NCBI RefSeq assembly: GCF_002300165.1
Contig: NZ_MLCE01000019.1
Location: 1 to 64,000, forward strand
DNA: 64,000 nt
Direction of reading: 5' to 3'
DNA from: Streptomyces sp. Tue6028
GTDB lineage: Bacteria > Actinomycetota > Actinomycetes > Streptomycetales > Streptomycetaceae
The notes under the pieces are model-generated. The model was not told the origin of the DNA. It made no database searches and saw only the letters and a list, made by a program, of their open reading frames with translations. The position numbers and the translations under genes are program-made. Below, in pieces: positions 28,763-36,392 of the stretch (position 1 is its first letter; every line of letters starts with the position of its first letter).

Positions 28763-29518
28763 ATGGGCAGGAGCCGCAGAACACTTCCGGAGGAGCTTCT
28801 GCTGCTGGCGTTGGACCCGACCACGGGTACCACCGCACAGCCGCAGTCGCTCGACCTCGGTCTGGCCGGAGCACAGCTAGTGGAGCTGGCGCTGGCCGGA
28901 CGGATAGCCCCAGACGGGGATCGTATCGCCGTGGTGGCCCCACGGCCGACTGGAGATCCAACACTGGACTGTGCGTTGGAGTTGCTTCGCCGCCGCGGAG
29001 CACCCGTACGCGCGGTCAACTGGATTGGCGGACCCCGGCTGGGGCTGCGCCAGACCTACCTCTCGCATCTGGAGAGGTGCGGCATGGTCCATGCCGTGGC
29101 CGGCCAGATGTGCGGGGTGCTGCCGACGACTCGCTACCAGGCGACGGACACGGCGATCAGCCGGGAGATCAGGTCCCGGCTGGACAGTGCGATCCGCACC
29201 GGTGTGCCGCCGGACCCGCGGACCGCGGCGCTCGCCGCGCTGGCCCACGCGGTCGGACTCGGCAAGCACCTGTACCCGGGGAACGAGGGACGCTCGTCCC
29301 GCTCCCGGCTGCGGGATCTGATCAGGCATGACCCCATGGGCGGTCTCGTGGCCCACGCGGTCATGGACGTCCAGAACGGCGTGGCCGCTCAGCCTCGCCG
29401 CAACCCGGCACCGGCAGGCCGTCCGGCCACCGCCGGAGTCAGGTCCGCGCCGGAACCCGCCCGCGGTGTTCCGATGCAACCGCGCCGCGGTTCCATGGCG
29501 CGCGCCGTGGTGCACTGA
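28763..29518 (+). CDS. GPP34 (GOLPH3/Vps74-like) family protein
   Basis: ATG 28763 has GGGGAGG 5 bases upstream and gives 251 aa. LPEELLLLALDPTTGTT, LAGAQLVELALAGRI and the following helical repeats match the GPP34 domain, which in eukaryotes binds phosphoinositides and in actinomycetes is widespread without a settled function. The C-terminal 50 residues are Pro/Arg-rich and likely disordered. It is divergent from the carboxypeptidase. Peripheral membrane attachment is an inference from the family. Confidence 0.85.
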   Translation: MGRSRRTLPEELLLLALDPTTGTTAQPQSLDLGLAGAQLVELALAGRIAPDGDRIAVVAPRPTGDPTLDCALELLRRRGAPVRAVNWIGGPRLGLRQTYLSHLERCGMVHAVAGQMCGVLPTTRYQATDTAISREIRSRLDSAIRTGVPPDPRTAALAALAHAVGLGKHLYPGNEGRSSRSRLRDLIRHDPMGGLVAHAVMDVQNGVAAQPRRNPAPAGRPATAGVRSAPEPARGVPMQPRRGSMARAVVH

Positions 29519-29853
29519 GCCGCAGTCCCACGGCACCCCACAGCAGGACCAGCACCGCCGGAACCACCAGCACCGCCAGAACCTCAGCGCCGCACCGCAG
29601 TCCCCACGACCCGGTTCGGGAGCCGCTGGCTCGCGCGGGGCGATGAGGCCGTACGTCCGGACGACGACACGGCCCCAGCGCCCCGCGCGGCCGCATCCGG
29701 GGCCGCGGAGGCACGCCGCCGCGCGGCGGATCGCCGAACTGGCGCGCACCCAGCGCATATCCGCTGTTTCCCAGCGGTAGAAAGCACCTTGGTGGCAATC
29801 TGCTCAACAGCAGATACGCAAAGTACAGGCCTGCAGCCGGAGGTGCACGTCCC
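29519..29853. other. Intergenic region upstream of the scr1-type gene
   Basis: The 335 bases contain no gene. They hold a small hairpin CCGCTG-N5-CAGCGG (29761-29777), a promoter candidate with an internal dyad (29789-29817), and a GGAGG ribosome site before GTG 29854. Confidence 0.45.
29789..29817 (+). promoter_or_regulatory. Candidate promoter and operator of the XRE regulator
   Basis: TTGGTG (29789-29794) and AGATAC (29812-29817) are 17 bases apart. The spacer holds a perfect dyad TCTGCT-CAAC-AGCAGA (29799-29814), well placed for autoregulation by the XRE protein. Confidence 0.5.
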
Positions 29854-30711
29854 GTGGCGTCCAATGTCAATCCCACCGTCCGGCGGCGCCGGCTGGGCCA
29901 GGAACTGCGCCGGCTCCGCGAACTGAAGGGCATGACGGCCGAAGAGGTCGCCGAGCGGCTGCTGGTCTCGCAGTCGAAGATCAGCCGGCTGGAGAACGGG
30001 CGGCGCAGCATCAGCCAGCGGGACGTCCGTGACCTGTGCGGCGTCTACGAGGTCGAGGACCACCGGATCGTCGACTCGCTGATGCAGATGGCCAAGGACT
30101 CGCGCCAGCAGGGCTGGTGGCACTCCTTCGGCGACATCCCGTACAGCGTCTACATCGGCCTGGAGACGGACGCGGCCTCGCTGCGCGTGTACGACCCGCA
30201 GGTCGTCCCCGGCCTGCTGCAGACCCGGTCGTACGCCGAGGCCCTGATCGCGGGTGCGCTGCCGGAGACGGCGCCCGGCGACATCGACAAGCGGGTCCAG
30301 GTACGGATGAAGCGGCAGGAACGAATCTCCGCGCCGGACAACCCGTTGCGTCTGTGGACGGTCCTCGACGAGGCCGCCCTGCGCCGAACGGTCGGCAACC
30401 GTTCCCTCATGCGCGACCAGCTGGAGCACCTCGTCGAGCAGTCCCAACTTCCGCACGTCACGGTGCAGGTGATCCCCTTCGACATGGGAGCGCACCCCGG
30501 GCTGAACGGCCAGTACGCGATCCTGGAGTTCCCCGACGCGGCGGACTCCAGCGTGGTGTACATCGAGGGCGTGACGAGCGACCTGTACCTGGAGAAGGCG
30601 AACGACGTCCAGAAGTACAGCGTGATGTACGAGCATCTGCGGGCCCAGGCCCTGAACGTGGAGCAGTCACGCCAGTTCATCGCGGACATCGCCAAGGAGC
30701 ACGCGCGCTGA
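29854..30711 (+). CDS. scr1: XRE-family regulator with DUF5753 (Scr1 type)
   Basis: The GTG start at 29854 has GGAGG about 10 bases upstream; 285 aa. Residues 10-70 form an HTH (LGQELRRLRELKGMTAEEVA, LLVSQSKISRLENGRR), followed by DUF5753 (YIGLETDAASLRVYDPQVVP to the end). XRE-DUF5753 genes are typically paired with a small DUF397 gene; the pair here resembles S. coelicolor Scr1/Scr2 (SCO4441/SCO4442), reported to influence antibiotic production (recalled). They behave like an antitoxin-toxin-style regulatory pair, though toxicity is not established. The dyad in its promoter suggests autoregulation. Confidence 0.85.
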   Translation: MASNVNPTVRRRRLGQELRRLRELKGMTAEEVAERLLVSQSKISRLENGRRSISQRDVRDLCGVYEVEDHRIVDSLMQMAKDSRQQGWWHSFGDIPYSVYIGLETDAASLRVYDPQVVPGLLQTRSYAEALIAGALPETAPGDIDKRVQVRMKRQERISAPDNPLRLWTVLDEAALRRTVGNRSLMRDQLEHLVEQSQLPHVTVQVIPFDMGAHPGLNGQYAILEFPDAADSSVVYIEGVTSDLYLEKANDVQKYSVMYEHLRAQALNVEQSRQFIADIAKEHAR

Positions 30712-30809
30712 GGCGGGGGGCTCCGGACGTCGGGGACGGCCTCACGGAGGGGTCCTGACGGGAAGGTGCCGGACGATACACCTTCGCCGGGCCGGGGCGG
30801 AAGACCCCA

Positions 30810-30838
30810 TTGGAATATGCCATCCAGTCGAGTGAATA
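30810..30838 (+). promoter_or_regulatory. Candidate promoter of the DUF397 gene
   Basis: TTGGAA (30810-30815) and TGAATA (30833-30838) are separated by 17 bases in an otherwise gene-free 295-bp gap. The surrounding sequence is less GC-rich than its neighbours. This suggests the DUF397 gene also has its own transcript. Confidence 0.35.
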
Positions 30839-31006
30839 GTCGCTTCGTCAGCCGATGTTGGCGAGTAGCGTCGATCACGCCACCGAACAACAACGTTGGC
30901 GCAAACCGGACTGCGGGTTCCGAAGCGGACCCGTGGCGCGGTGGCACCGCGTCGACCGCGTCGTCGGGGGTACTCACAGATGAACGACTGGCTTACTGGA
31001 GCGAAA

Positions 31007-31216
31007 ATGGCAATTCAGCAGGGCGCCACCGACACGTGGACCAAGTCTTCCTACTCCACCGGGAACGGTGCCTGCGTCGAGGTCAAGTCCCCGGTCCCCG
31101 CGGCGATGGCGGTACGGGACTCCAAGGTCCCCGCAGGCCCCACCCTGGCCTTTCCCGCGGACGCCTGGAACGTCTTCGTGGCCGACGTGAGCCGTGGGGC
31201 CGCCGGCCTCGTCTGA
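31007..31216 (+). CDS. scr2: DUF397 protein (Scr2 type)
   Basis: ATG 31007 has GGAG 5 bases upstream and gives 69 aa; ATG 30980 would add 9 residues. WTKSSYSTGNGACVEVKSP and VRDSKVPAGPTLAFPADAW are the DUF397 signature (SSYS-x2-NG-x-CVEV; RDSK). These small proteins partner an adjacent XRE-DUF5753 regulator. The 295-bp spacing from that gene is larger than usual and holds a possible separate promoter. A strong intrinsic terminator follows. Confidence 0.9.
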   Translation: MAIQQGATDTWTKSSYSTGNGACVEVKSPVPAAMAVRDSKVPAGPTLAFPADAWNVFVADVSRGAAGLV

Positions 31217-31277
31217 GGTGCGACCCCACGCCACGTCCGGCACATGACCCGACACAACTTCATACGATCCACCGACA

Positions 31278-31327
31278 GAGCCCTCTCGACCGGCCCGCCG
31301 TCCTGGCCGAGGGGGCTCGGCTTTTTT
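31278..31327. terminator. Intrinsic terminator with T run
   Basis: An 11-bp stem with one G-T pair (31278-31288 with 31308-31318) and a GC-rich loop is followed by six T (31322-31327). It ends the DUF397 gene and faces the end of the minus-strand gene at 31363. Confidence 0.8.
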
Positions 31328-31362
31328 CCCCCGCGCTGCGCCGGGTGGGGTGACCCCGCCGG

Positions 31363-32226
31363 CTAGCGCAGCCGGTCCACGTACCTGTCCGTCCCCGGGA
31401 TCGTGGGGATGAAGGGCGCTACCAGCTCCACCCTGCCGAGCGCCCCCGAGTCCGGGCCGTCGGCGGACGCGGCGGCCACCTCCGCGTCGAGCCCGGTGAA
31501 GTACTCCTCCCAGCAGTCCCGTGGGTCCGCCTCCAGGAACCACAGCAGCGTCAGCCGTGTGTCCACGCCCTCGACCTGCTTGACGTACGTCATCCGGTCG
31601 CCGGGCAGCGGGGTCGGGCTGAAGACGGTGACCATGGCGGCCGGTGAGCCCGCGAGCCGCTTGGGCAGGTGCCGGGAGCGCAGCCACTCCAGCAGTTCGG
31701 CGCGCCGCTCGGCGGACTCCGCGTCGACGACCTCCAGCACCAGCCCCGCGTACGGGTGGTCCAGGGCGTGATGGTCGCGGGGTCCCGCGGCACCGTCGCG
31801 GTACACGGTGGCCTCGTGGTCCTGGAAGGCCGTGAAGACGTGCGTGCGGTCCTGATAGACGCGGCCGTCGCGGTTGAGCCGCTTGTTGATGCCGACGGTC
31901 CACTTCATGTGGTCGTCGTAACGGCCCTCGGTGACCCAGTACGTGGAGAGGTAGCAGCCCGCGGTGACCGGCTGGGCGACCGCCGACTTCTCCGGGTAGC
32001 GCAGCAGTTGGAGGTCGCGGGTGGCGACCCAGCGGCGGCCTGCGTACATCCAGGGCATCGCCATCGCGCCGGCGTAGTAGTGGTCGTCCTCGTACCAGCG
32101 GTTGTACGCGTACTCGTGGCCCGGGTGCGGTTCGACCATGGTGATCAGGGCATGGCCCGGCCGGACGCCGTACGGGCCCACGGCGGCCAGTTCCGCGTAC
32201 ACCTCGCTGCGGGTCTGCTCACTCAC
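31363..32226 (-). CDS. Uncharacterised 287-aa protein under the TCTGACG operator
   Basis: The GTG start at 32226 has GGGGAG 5 bases upstream. I do not recognise a named family. The protein is soluble and aromatic-rich, with YNRWYEDDHYYAGAMAMPWM and GRRWVATRDLQLLRYPE near the N-terminus and a second half (PYAGLVLEVVDAESAERRAE; RLTLLWFLEADP) that looks like two dimeric alpha/beta-barrel (EthD/ABM-like) units in tandem. Such folds often handle aromatic or polyketide-like substrates. It is divergent from an SDR gene, with the dyad 32263-32279 between them, so it probably belongs to the dispersed catabolic regulon. Confidence 0.75.
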   Translation of the reverse strand: MSEQTRSEVYAELAAVGPYGVRPGHALITMVEPHPGHEYAYNRWYEDDHYYAGAMAMPWMYAGRRWVATRDLQLLRYPEKSAVAQPVTAGCYLSTYWVTEGRYDDHMKWTVGINKRLNRDGRVYQDRTHVFTAFQDHEATVYRDGAAGPRDHHALDHPYAGLVLEVVDAESAERRAELLEWLRSRHLPKRLAGSPAAMVTVFSPTPLPGDRMTYVKQVEGVDTRLTLLWFLEADPRDCWEEYFTGLDAEVAAASADGPDSGALGRVELVAPFIPTIPGTDRYVDRLR

Positions 32227-32262
32227 GTCGCTCCCCTTCCTTCCTCCGGTCGACGCCCCTAC

Positions 32263-32279
32263 TCTGACGCTCCGTCAGA
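32263..32279. promoter_or_regulatory. Operator 1 of the TCTGACG regulon
   Basis: TCTGACG-CTC-CGTCAGA is a perfect 7-bp dyad with a 3-base spacer. It sits midway between the divergent starts at 32226 (-) and 32319 (+), 36 and 39 bases from each. It is the best-formed of eight such sites in the window. Confidence 0.8.
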
Positions 32280-32318
32280 TAATGCGCCAGAGGTACGGCA
32301 ACCGAAGGGGAGGCAGCG

Positions 32319-33104
32319 ATGTCACTGCTCGCGGGCAGGACCGTGGTCGTGTCGGGCGTCGGGGCCGGACTCGGCCATCAGGTCGCGGCGGCGGTGGTGC
32401 GCGACGGGGGCCACGCGGTGCTCGGTGCGCGCACGGAGGCGAACCTCGCCAAGTCGGCGGCGGAGCTCGATCCGGACGGCTCGCACACGGCGTACCGGGC
32501 GACCGACATCACGGACGAGGGCCAGTGCGAGGCGCTCGCCGCGCTGGCGACGGAACGGTTCGGACGGATCGACGCGGTCGTCCATGTCGCCGCCTGGGAC
32601 AGCTACTTCGGCGGCCTCCAGGACGCCGACTTCGCGACCTGGCAGTCGGTCATCGACGTGAACCTGCTGGGCACCCTGCGGATGACCCGGGCCTGCCTGC
32701 CCGCGTTGAAGGCCCGGGGCGGCTCGATCGTCATCATCGGCACGCAGTCGTCGGTGGCCGCGCCGAGCCAGGTGCGCCAGGCGGCGTACGCGGCGTCGAA
32801 GGGCGCGCTGACGAGTGCGATGTACTCGCTCGCGCGGGAACTCGGACCGCACCGGATCCGGGTCAACACCGTGCTGCCCGGCTGGATGTGGGGGCCGCCC
32901 GTGGAGGCGTACGTGCAGTTCACGTCACACACCGAGGGCGTGCCCGAGGCGGACGTGCTGCGGCGGCTCACCGAGCGGATGGCCCTGCCCGAGCTGGCCA
33001 CGGACGGGGACGTGGCGGACGCCGCGGTGTTCCTGGCGTCCGACCGGGCGCGGGCGATCACGGGGCAGTCACTGCTCGTGAACGCCGGCGAACTCATGCG
33101 GTAG
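32319..33104 (+). CDS. Short-chain dehydrogenase/reductase
   Basis: ATG 32319 has GGGAGG 5 bases upstream and gives 261 aa. The Rossmann motif is GVGAGLG in place of the usual TGxxxGxG, then ATDIT, VHVAAW (an NNAG variant), catalytic YAASK with the preceding Ser in GTQSSVAA, and a C-terminal ITGQSLLVNAGELMR. It is a classical NAD(P)-dependent oxidoreductase of unknown substrate. The dyad at 32263-32279 lies 39 bases upstream, linking it to the catabolic regulon. Confidence 0.88.
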   Translation: MSLLAGRTVVVSGVGAGLGHQVAAAVVRDGGHAVLGARTEANLAKSAAELDPDGSHTAYRATDITDEGQCEALAALATERFGRIDAVVHVAAWDSYFGGLQDADFATWQSVIDVNLLGTLRMTRACLPALKARGGSIVIIGTQSSVAAPSQVRQAAYAASKGALTSAMYSLARELGPHRIRVNTVLPGWMWGPPVEAYVQFTSHTEGVPEADVLRRLTERMALPELATDGDVADAAVFLASDRARAITGQSLLVNAGELMR

Positions 33105-33450
33105 TCACTGCTGTCGCCCCTCCCTTCCCAGGCGTACGGGACCCGCATCCCGTACGGCTGTCGTCCGGTCGTCCTTCTTCGTGGGTCCGCCGGTCTGGCG
33201 AAGTGCCCGCTCATCGTGTGGTCCACGTCACGAGCACGACAACAGCCCGACGGGTAAAGTAGACGTAAAATCGTTCTGCTTTCTGATCTGCGTTCATATC
33301 TGTGACCGCGAAAGGTCTTGACCGGCCGGTCGGACCAGCGGTTCAATCCCCGAAGTCCCCGCTCCCGCACGGGGGCGCCGCCCCAGCGCGTACTGGCGAA
33401 GTGCCGTCCGGTATCAGCAGGTTCACAAGGCGGACCCCTGGAGGGGGCAC
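33105..33450. other. Intergenic region upstream of the Na+/solute symporter
   Basis: The 346 bases hold no gene. Positions 33250-33300 are A/T-richer (TAAAGTAGACGTAAAATCG) and likely contain the symporter promoter. A 12-bp palindrome GACCGGCCGGTC (33320-33331) may be an operator. GGAGGGGG precedes the ATG at 33451. Confidence 0.4.
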
Positions 33451-35025
33451 ATGAACGGTCTCGACTGGGCCGTCCTGGTCGCGTACTTCGGCGTGATGAC
33501 AGCGATCGGCGTCTGGTCCCACAAGCGTGTGGACGATGTCAGCGACTTCTTCACCGCGGGCGGCAAGATGCCGTGGTGGCTGTCGGGCATCTCGCACCAC
33601 ATGTCGGGCTACAGCGCGGTGATGTTCACCGGTTACGCCGGCATCGCGTACACGTACGGCATCACGTCGTACGTCACCTGGGCCCTGCCCATCGCCATCG
33701 GCGTCGCCATCGGCGCCAAGGCCTTCGCACCCCGGCTCAACCGGCTGCGCTCGCGCCTGCACGTCGCCTCGCCCCTCGAATACCTCAAGGACCGCTACAA
33801 CGTACCGACGCAGCAGGCCCTCGCCTGGTCCGGCATCCTGCTGAAGATCGTCGACGTCGGCGCGAAGTGGGCCGCCATCGCGACCCTCCTCAGCGTCTTC
33901 ACCGGCGTCACGCTCACCCAGGGCATCATCATCACCGGCGGCATCACGGCGGTGTACTGCACGATCGGCGGGCTGTGGGCCGACGCGCTCACCGAACTCG
34001 GCCAGTTCGTCATCCAGTTGCTGGCCGGCCTCGCCATGCTGGTCATCGCGCTGAACAAGATCTCCGACCAGGGCGGCCTGTCCAAGGCGCTGGACTCACC
34101 GAAGCTGGACGGCCACGCGGACGGCTTCGCGGGCCCGTACCTCACCGTGTTCTTCATCGCGTACCTGTTCATCAAGCTGTTCGAGTACAACGGCGGCATG
34201 TGGAACCAGGCCCAGCGCTACATGGCCACCGGCAACGCCAGGCAGGCCACGCGCTCGGCGTTCCTGTCCGCCGGACTGTGGTTCGTGTGGCCGGTCATCC
34301 TGTTCATCCCCATGTGGCTGTCGCCGCTGCTCGTCACCGCGGAGAAGCCCGACGGCTCCGACGCGTACGGCCTGATGACCGAACAGCTGCTGCCCCACGG
34401 TCTGCTGGGGTTGGTCGTCGTCGGCTTCTTCTCGCACACGATGGCCATGTGCTCCTCGGACGCCAACGCGATCGCCGCCGTGTTCACCCGGGACGTCGTC
34501 CCCGTGCTGTCGAAGGCCGCGCGGGCCTGGGACACCCGGACCGGGCTGATCGCGGGCCGCGTCACCACCGTGGCCTTCCTCGGCCTCTCGATGGCGGTGG
34601 CCACCCAGGTCAACTCCCCCACCTTCAAGGACATCATCACGGTCGTCATCAAATGGGTGGCCGGCCTGATGGGTCCGATCGCGATCCCGTTCATCCTCGG
34701 ACTGCTCCGCCCGTTCCGTAAGTCCGGGCCGACGGCGGCGCTGACCAGCTGGGCCTGCGGTCTGCTCGCGTTCTTCTTCGTCAACTACAACCTGGACTTC
34801 TCGCAGCGCACCGACGTGAAGCTGGAGTACCAGGTGGCCGTGCCCATGGTCATCTCCCTGGTCCTGTACATCCTCATCGGCCACCTGAGGCCCGAGGACA
34901 CCCCGGAGCGGGACGCGATCATCGAGAAGATCAACACGGACGACGACACCGGCGGCGCGGCGGCGGCGATCCCGGCGCCCGCCGGGGCGGCCGACGGCGT
35001 GGTGGGAACCCCGACGAAGGACTAG
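33451..35025 (+). CDS. Sodium:solute symporter (SSS family)
   Basis: The 524-aa protein has about 13 membrane helices. N-terminal LVAYFGVMTAIGVWSHKR and DFFTAGGKMPWWLSGISHHM are the SSS signature region (unwound helix 1), followed by HVASPLEYLKDRYN. The substrate cannot be read; the closest plan is the sugar or organic-acid branch of SSS. The cytoplasmic C-terminus is acidic then Ala/Gly/Pro-rich. Strong ribosome site. It ends 9 bp before the converging ADP-ribosylglycohydrolase-like gene. Confidence 0.9.
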   Translation: MNGLDWAVLVAYFGVMTAIGVWSHKRVDDVSDFFTAGGKMPWWLSGISHHMSGYSAVMFTGYAGIAYTYGITSYVTWALPIAIGVAIGAKAFAPRLNRLRSRLHVASPLEYLKDRYNVPTQQALAWSGILLKIVDVGAKWAAIATLLSVFTGVTLTQGIIITGGITAVYCTIGGLWADALTELGQFVIQLLAGLAMLVIALNKISDQGGLSKALDSPKLDGHADGFAGPYLTVFFIAYLFIKLFEYNGGMWNQAQRYMATGNARQATRSAFLSAGLWFVWPVILFIPMWLSPLLVTAEKPDGSDAYGLMTEQLLPHGLLGLVVVGFFSHTMAMCSSDANAIAAVFTRDVVPVLSKAARAWDTRTGLIAGRVTTVAFLGLSMAVATQVNSPTFKDIITVVIKWVAGLMGPIAIPFILGLLRPFRKSGPTAALTSWACGLLAFFFVNYNLDFSQRTDVKLEYQVAVPMVISLVLYILIGHLRPEDTPERDAIIEKINTDDDTGGAAAAIPAPAGAADGVVGTPTKD

Positions 35026-35034
35026 GAGAGCGCC

Positions 35035-36150
35035 TCAGCCCCGCGGATAGCGGGCGAGCCACCCGGGGGACGACCCGCCCGGCCCGTGCAGCGCGGGCCC
35101 CTGGGTCATCTCCATCGCGAAGTCGTCCGCGAGGACCAGCACGGTGGGACGGCCCTCCAGCTCGGCCAGCCAGGCCGGGGGGAGGGCCGTTTCGCCGTGC
35201 AGGGCGCCGAGCAGCCCGCCGGTGAGCGCCCCGGCGACACCGGACGGGCCCCCGTGGTTGACCGCGAGACGCAGCCCGTGGCGGATGTCCTCGCCGACCA
35301 GCGCGCAGTACACGGCGACCGCGAGCAGCCCCTCCGCGGTGGCGTTCCCGGCGAGTTCCTCCACCCGCCCCGGCGTCGGCATGCCCTGCCGGACGGCACC
35401 CAGCGCGTGCTGGAGCGCGTCCGTGACGGGCTGCTGTCCTGGCCGCGCGCCGAGCAGCCCGAGGGCCCGCTGCACGCCGGCGTCCAGGCTCTCGCCGCGG
35501 GCCAGCGCATGCACGATCACGGCGTACGCACCCGCCGCCAGATAGGCCGCCGGATGCCCGTGCGTCTGCGCGGCACACTCCACGGCCAGCTGCATCACCA
35601 GCTGCGGCTCCCAGCCGACGAGCAGTCCGAAGGGCGCCGAGCGGGCCGCGGCCTCCGGTCCGGCCTCACCGGGGTTCTTCGGCGCGTCGAGCGTGCCCAT
35701 GATCTCGTCGCCGAAGCCGAGCAGACAGGACCTGGCCGGGTCACGGCGCGCGTACAGCCATTCCTCGCGGGCCAGCCAGCCGTCGTCCTTGCGGCGCTCG
35801 TCGGGCCCCCAGTCGCTCTGGGTGGCGGCCCAGCGGCGGTAGGCCCGGTGCAGGTCCGTGGGCGGATGCCAGGCGCCCGTGTCGCGCCGCACCTGGGCGC
35901 GGATCAGCCCGTCGACGCTGAACAGCGTGAGCTGGGTGAGATGGGTGACGGCGCCGCGTCTGCCGTACGCGGACGCCAGATCGGTGAGGCCCTCCGCGCC
36001 GTGCGCCTCGCGGATCTCCTCCAGGCCGAGTCCGTCGAGCGGTGCGCCCAGCGCGTCGCCCACGGCCGCCCCCAGCAGCGTGCCGCGCACCCTGCTGCGA
36101 AAGTCCTGCTGCTCGGTACGGCCCCAGACGGCACCGGCTGTCGCACCCAC
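35035..36150 (-). CDS. ADP-ribosylglycohydrolase-like protein, metal site degenerate
   Basis: GTG 36150 has GGAGG 5 bases upstream and gives 371 aa. The fold signature GTLLGAAVGDALGAPLDG (residues 23-40) is clear. In active DraG-family enzymes two Mg ions are held by a T-D-D-T motif and a late G-D-S-D-S/T motif. Here these read THLT (69-72) and GPSGVAG (301-307), so the metal-binding aspartates are lost. The protein is therefore probably a non-catalytic ADP-ribose or dinitrogenase-reductase-like binder. It lies 242 bp downstream of a STAND-like ATPase on the same strand. Confidence 0.85.
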   Translation of the reverse strand: MGATAGAVWGRTEQQDFRSRVRGTLLGAAVGDALGAPLDGLGLEEIREAHGAEGLTDLASAYGRRGAVTHLTQLTLFSVDGLIRAQVRRDTGAWHPPTDLHRAYRRWAATQSDWGPDERRKDDGWLAREEWLYARRDPARSCLLGFGDEIMGTLDAPKNPGEAGPEAAARSAPFGLLVGWEPQLVMQLAVECAAQTHGHPAAYLAAGAYAVIVHALARGESLDAGVQRALGLLGARPGQQPVTDALQHALGAVRQGMPTPGRVEELAGNATAEGLLAVAVYCALVGEDIRHGLRLAVNHGGPSGVAGALTGGLLGALHGETALPPAWLAELEGRPTVLVLADDFAMEMTQGPALHGPGGSSPGWLARYPRG

Positions 36151-36392
36151 CGAGACCTCCCAGGCACCGTCCGCACGTCCGACAGCTCAGCACTGTAATC
36201 GAACGCGAACGGTCGGTTGAGGTTCCGGATCCATATACGGGATGTGCTCCGAGTGACCTCAAGTGGTCGAGTATGGGCGGCGTTCGGACGGCATGTCCTG
36301 TGATGCTCCCCGTCGACGGAGGCAGGTCACCGACGCACGCGCGTCCGCCCGCGCCGCCTTCAGCGGCCGGCCCGTGCGGGCGCCCGGGCGCG

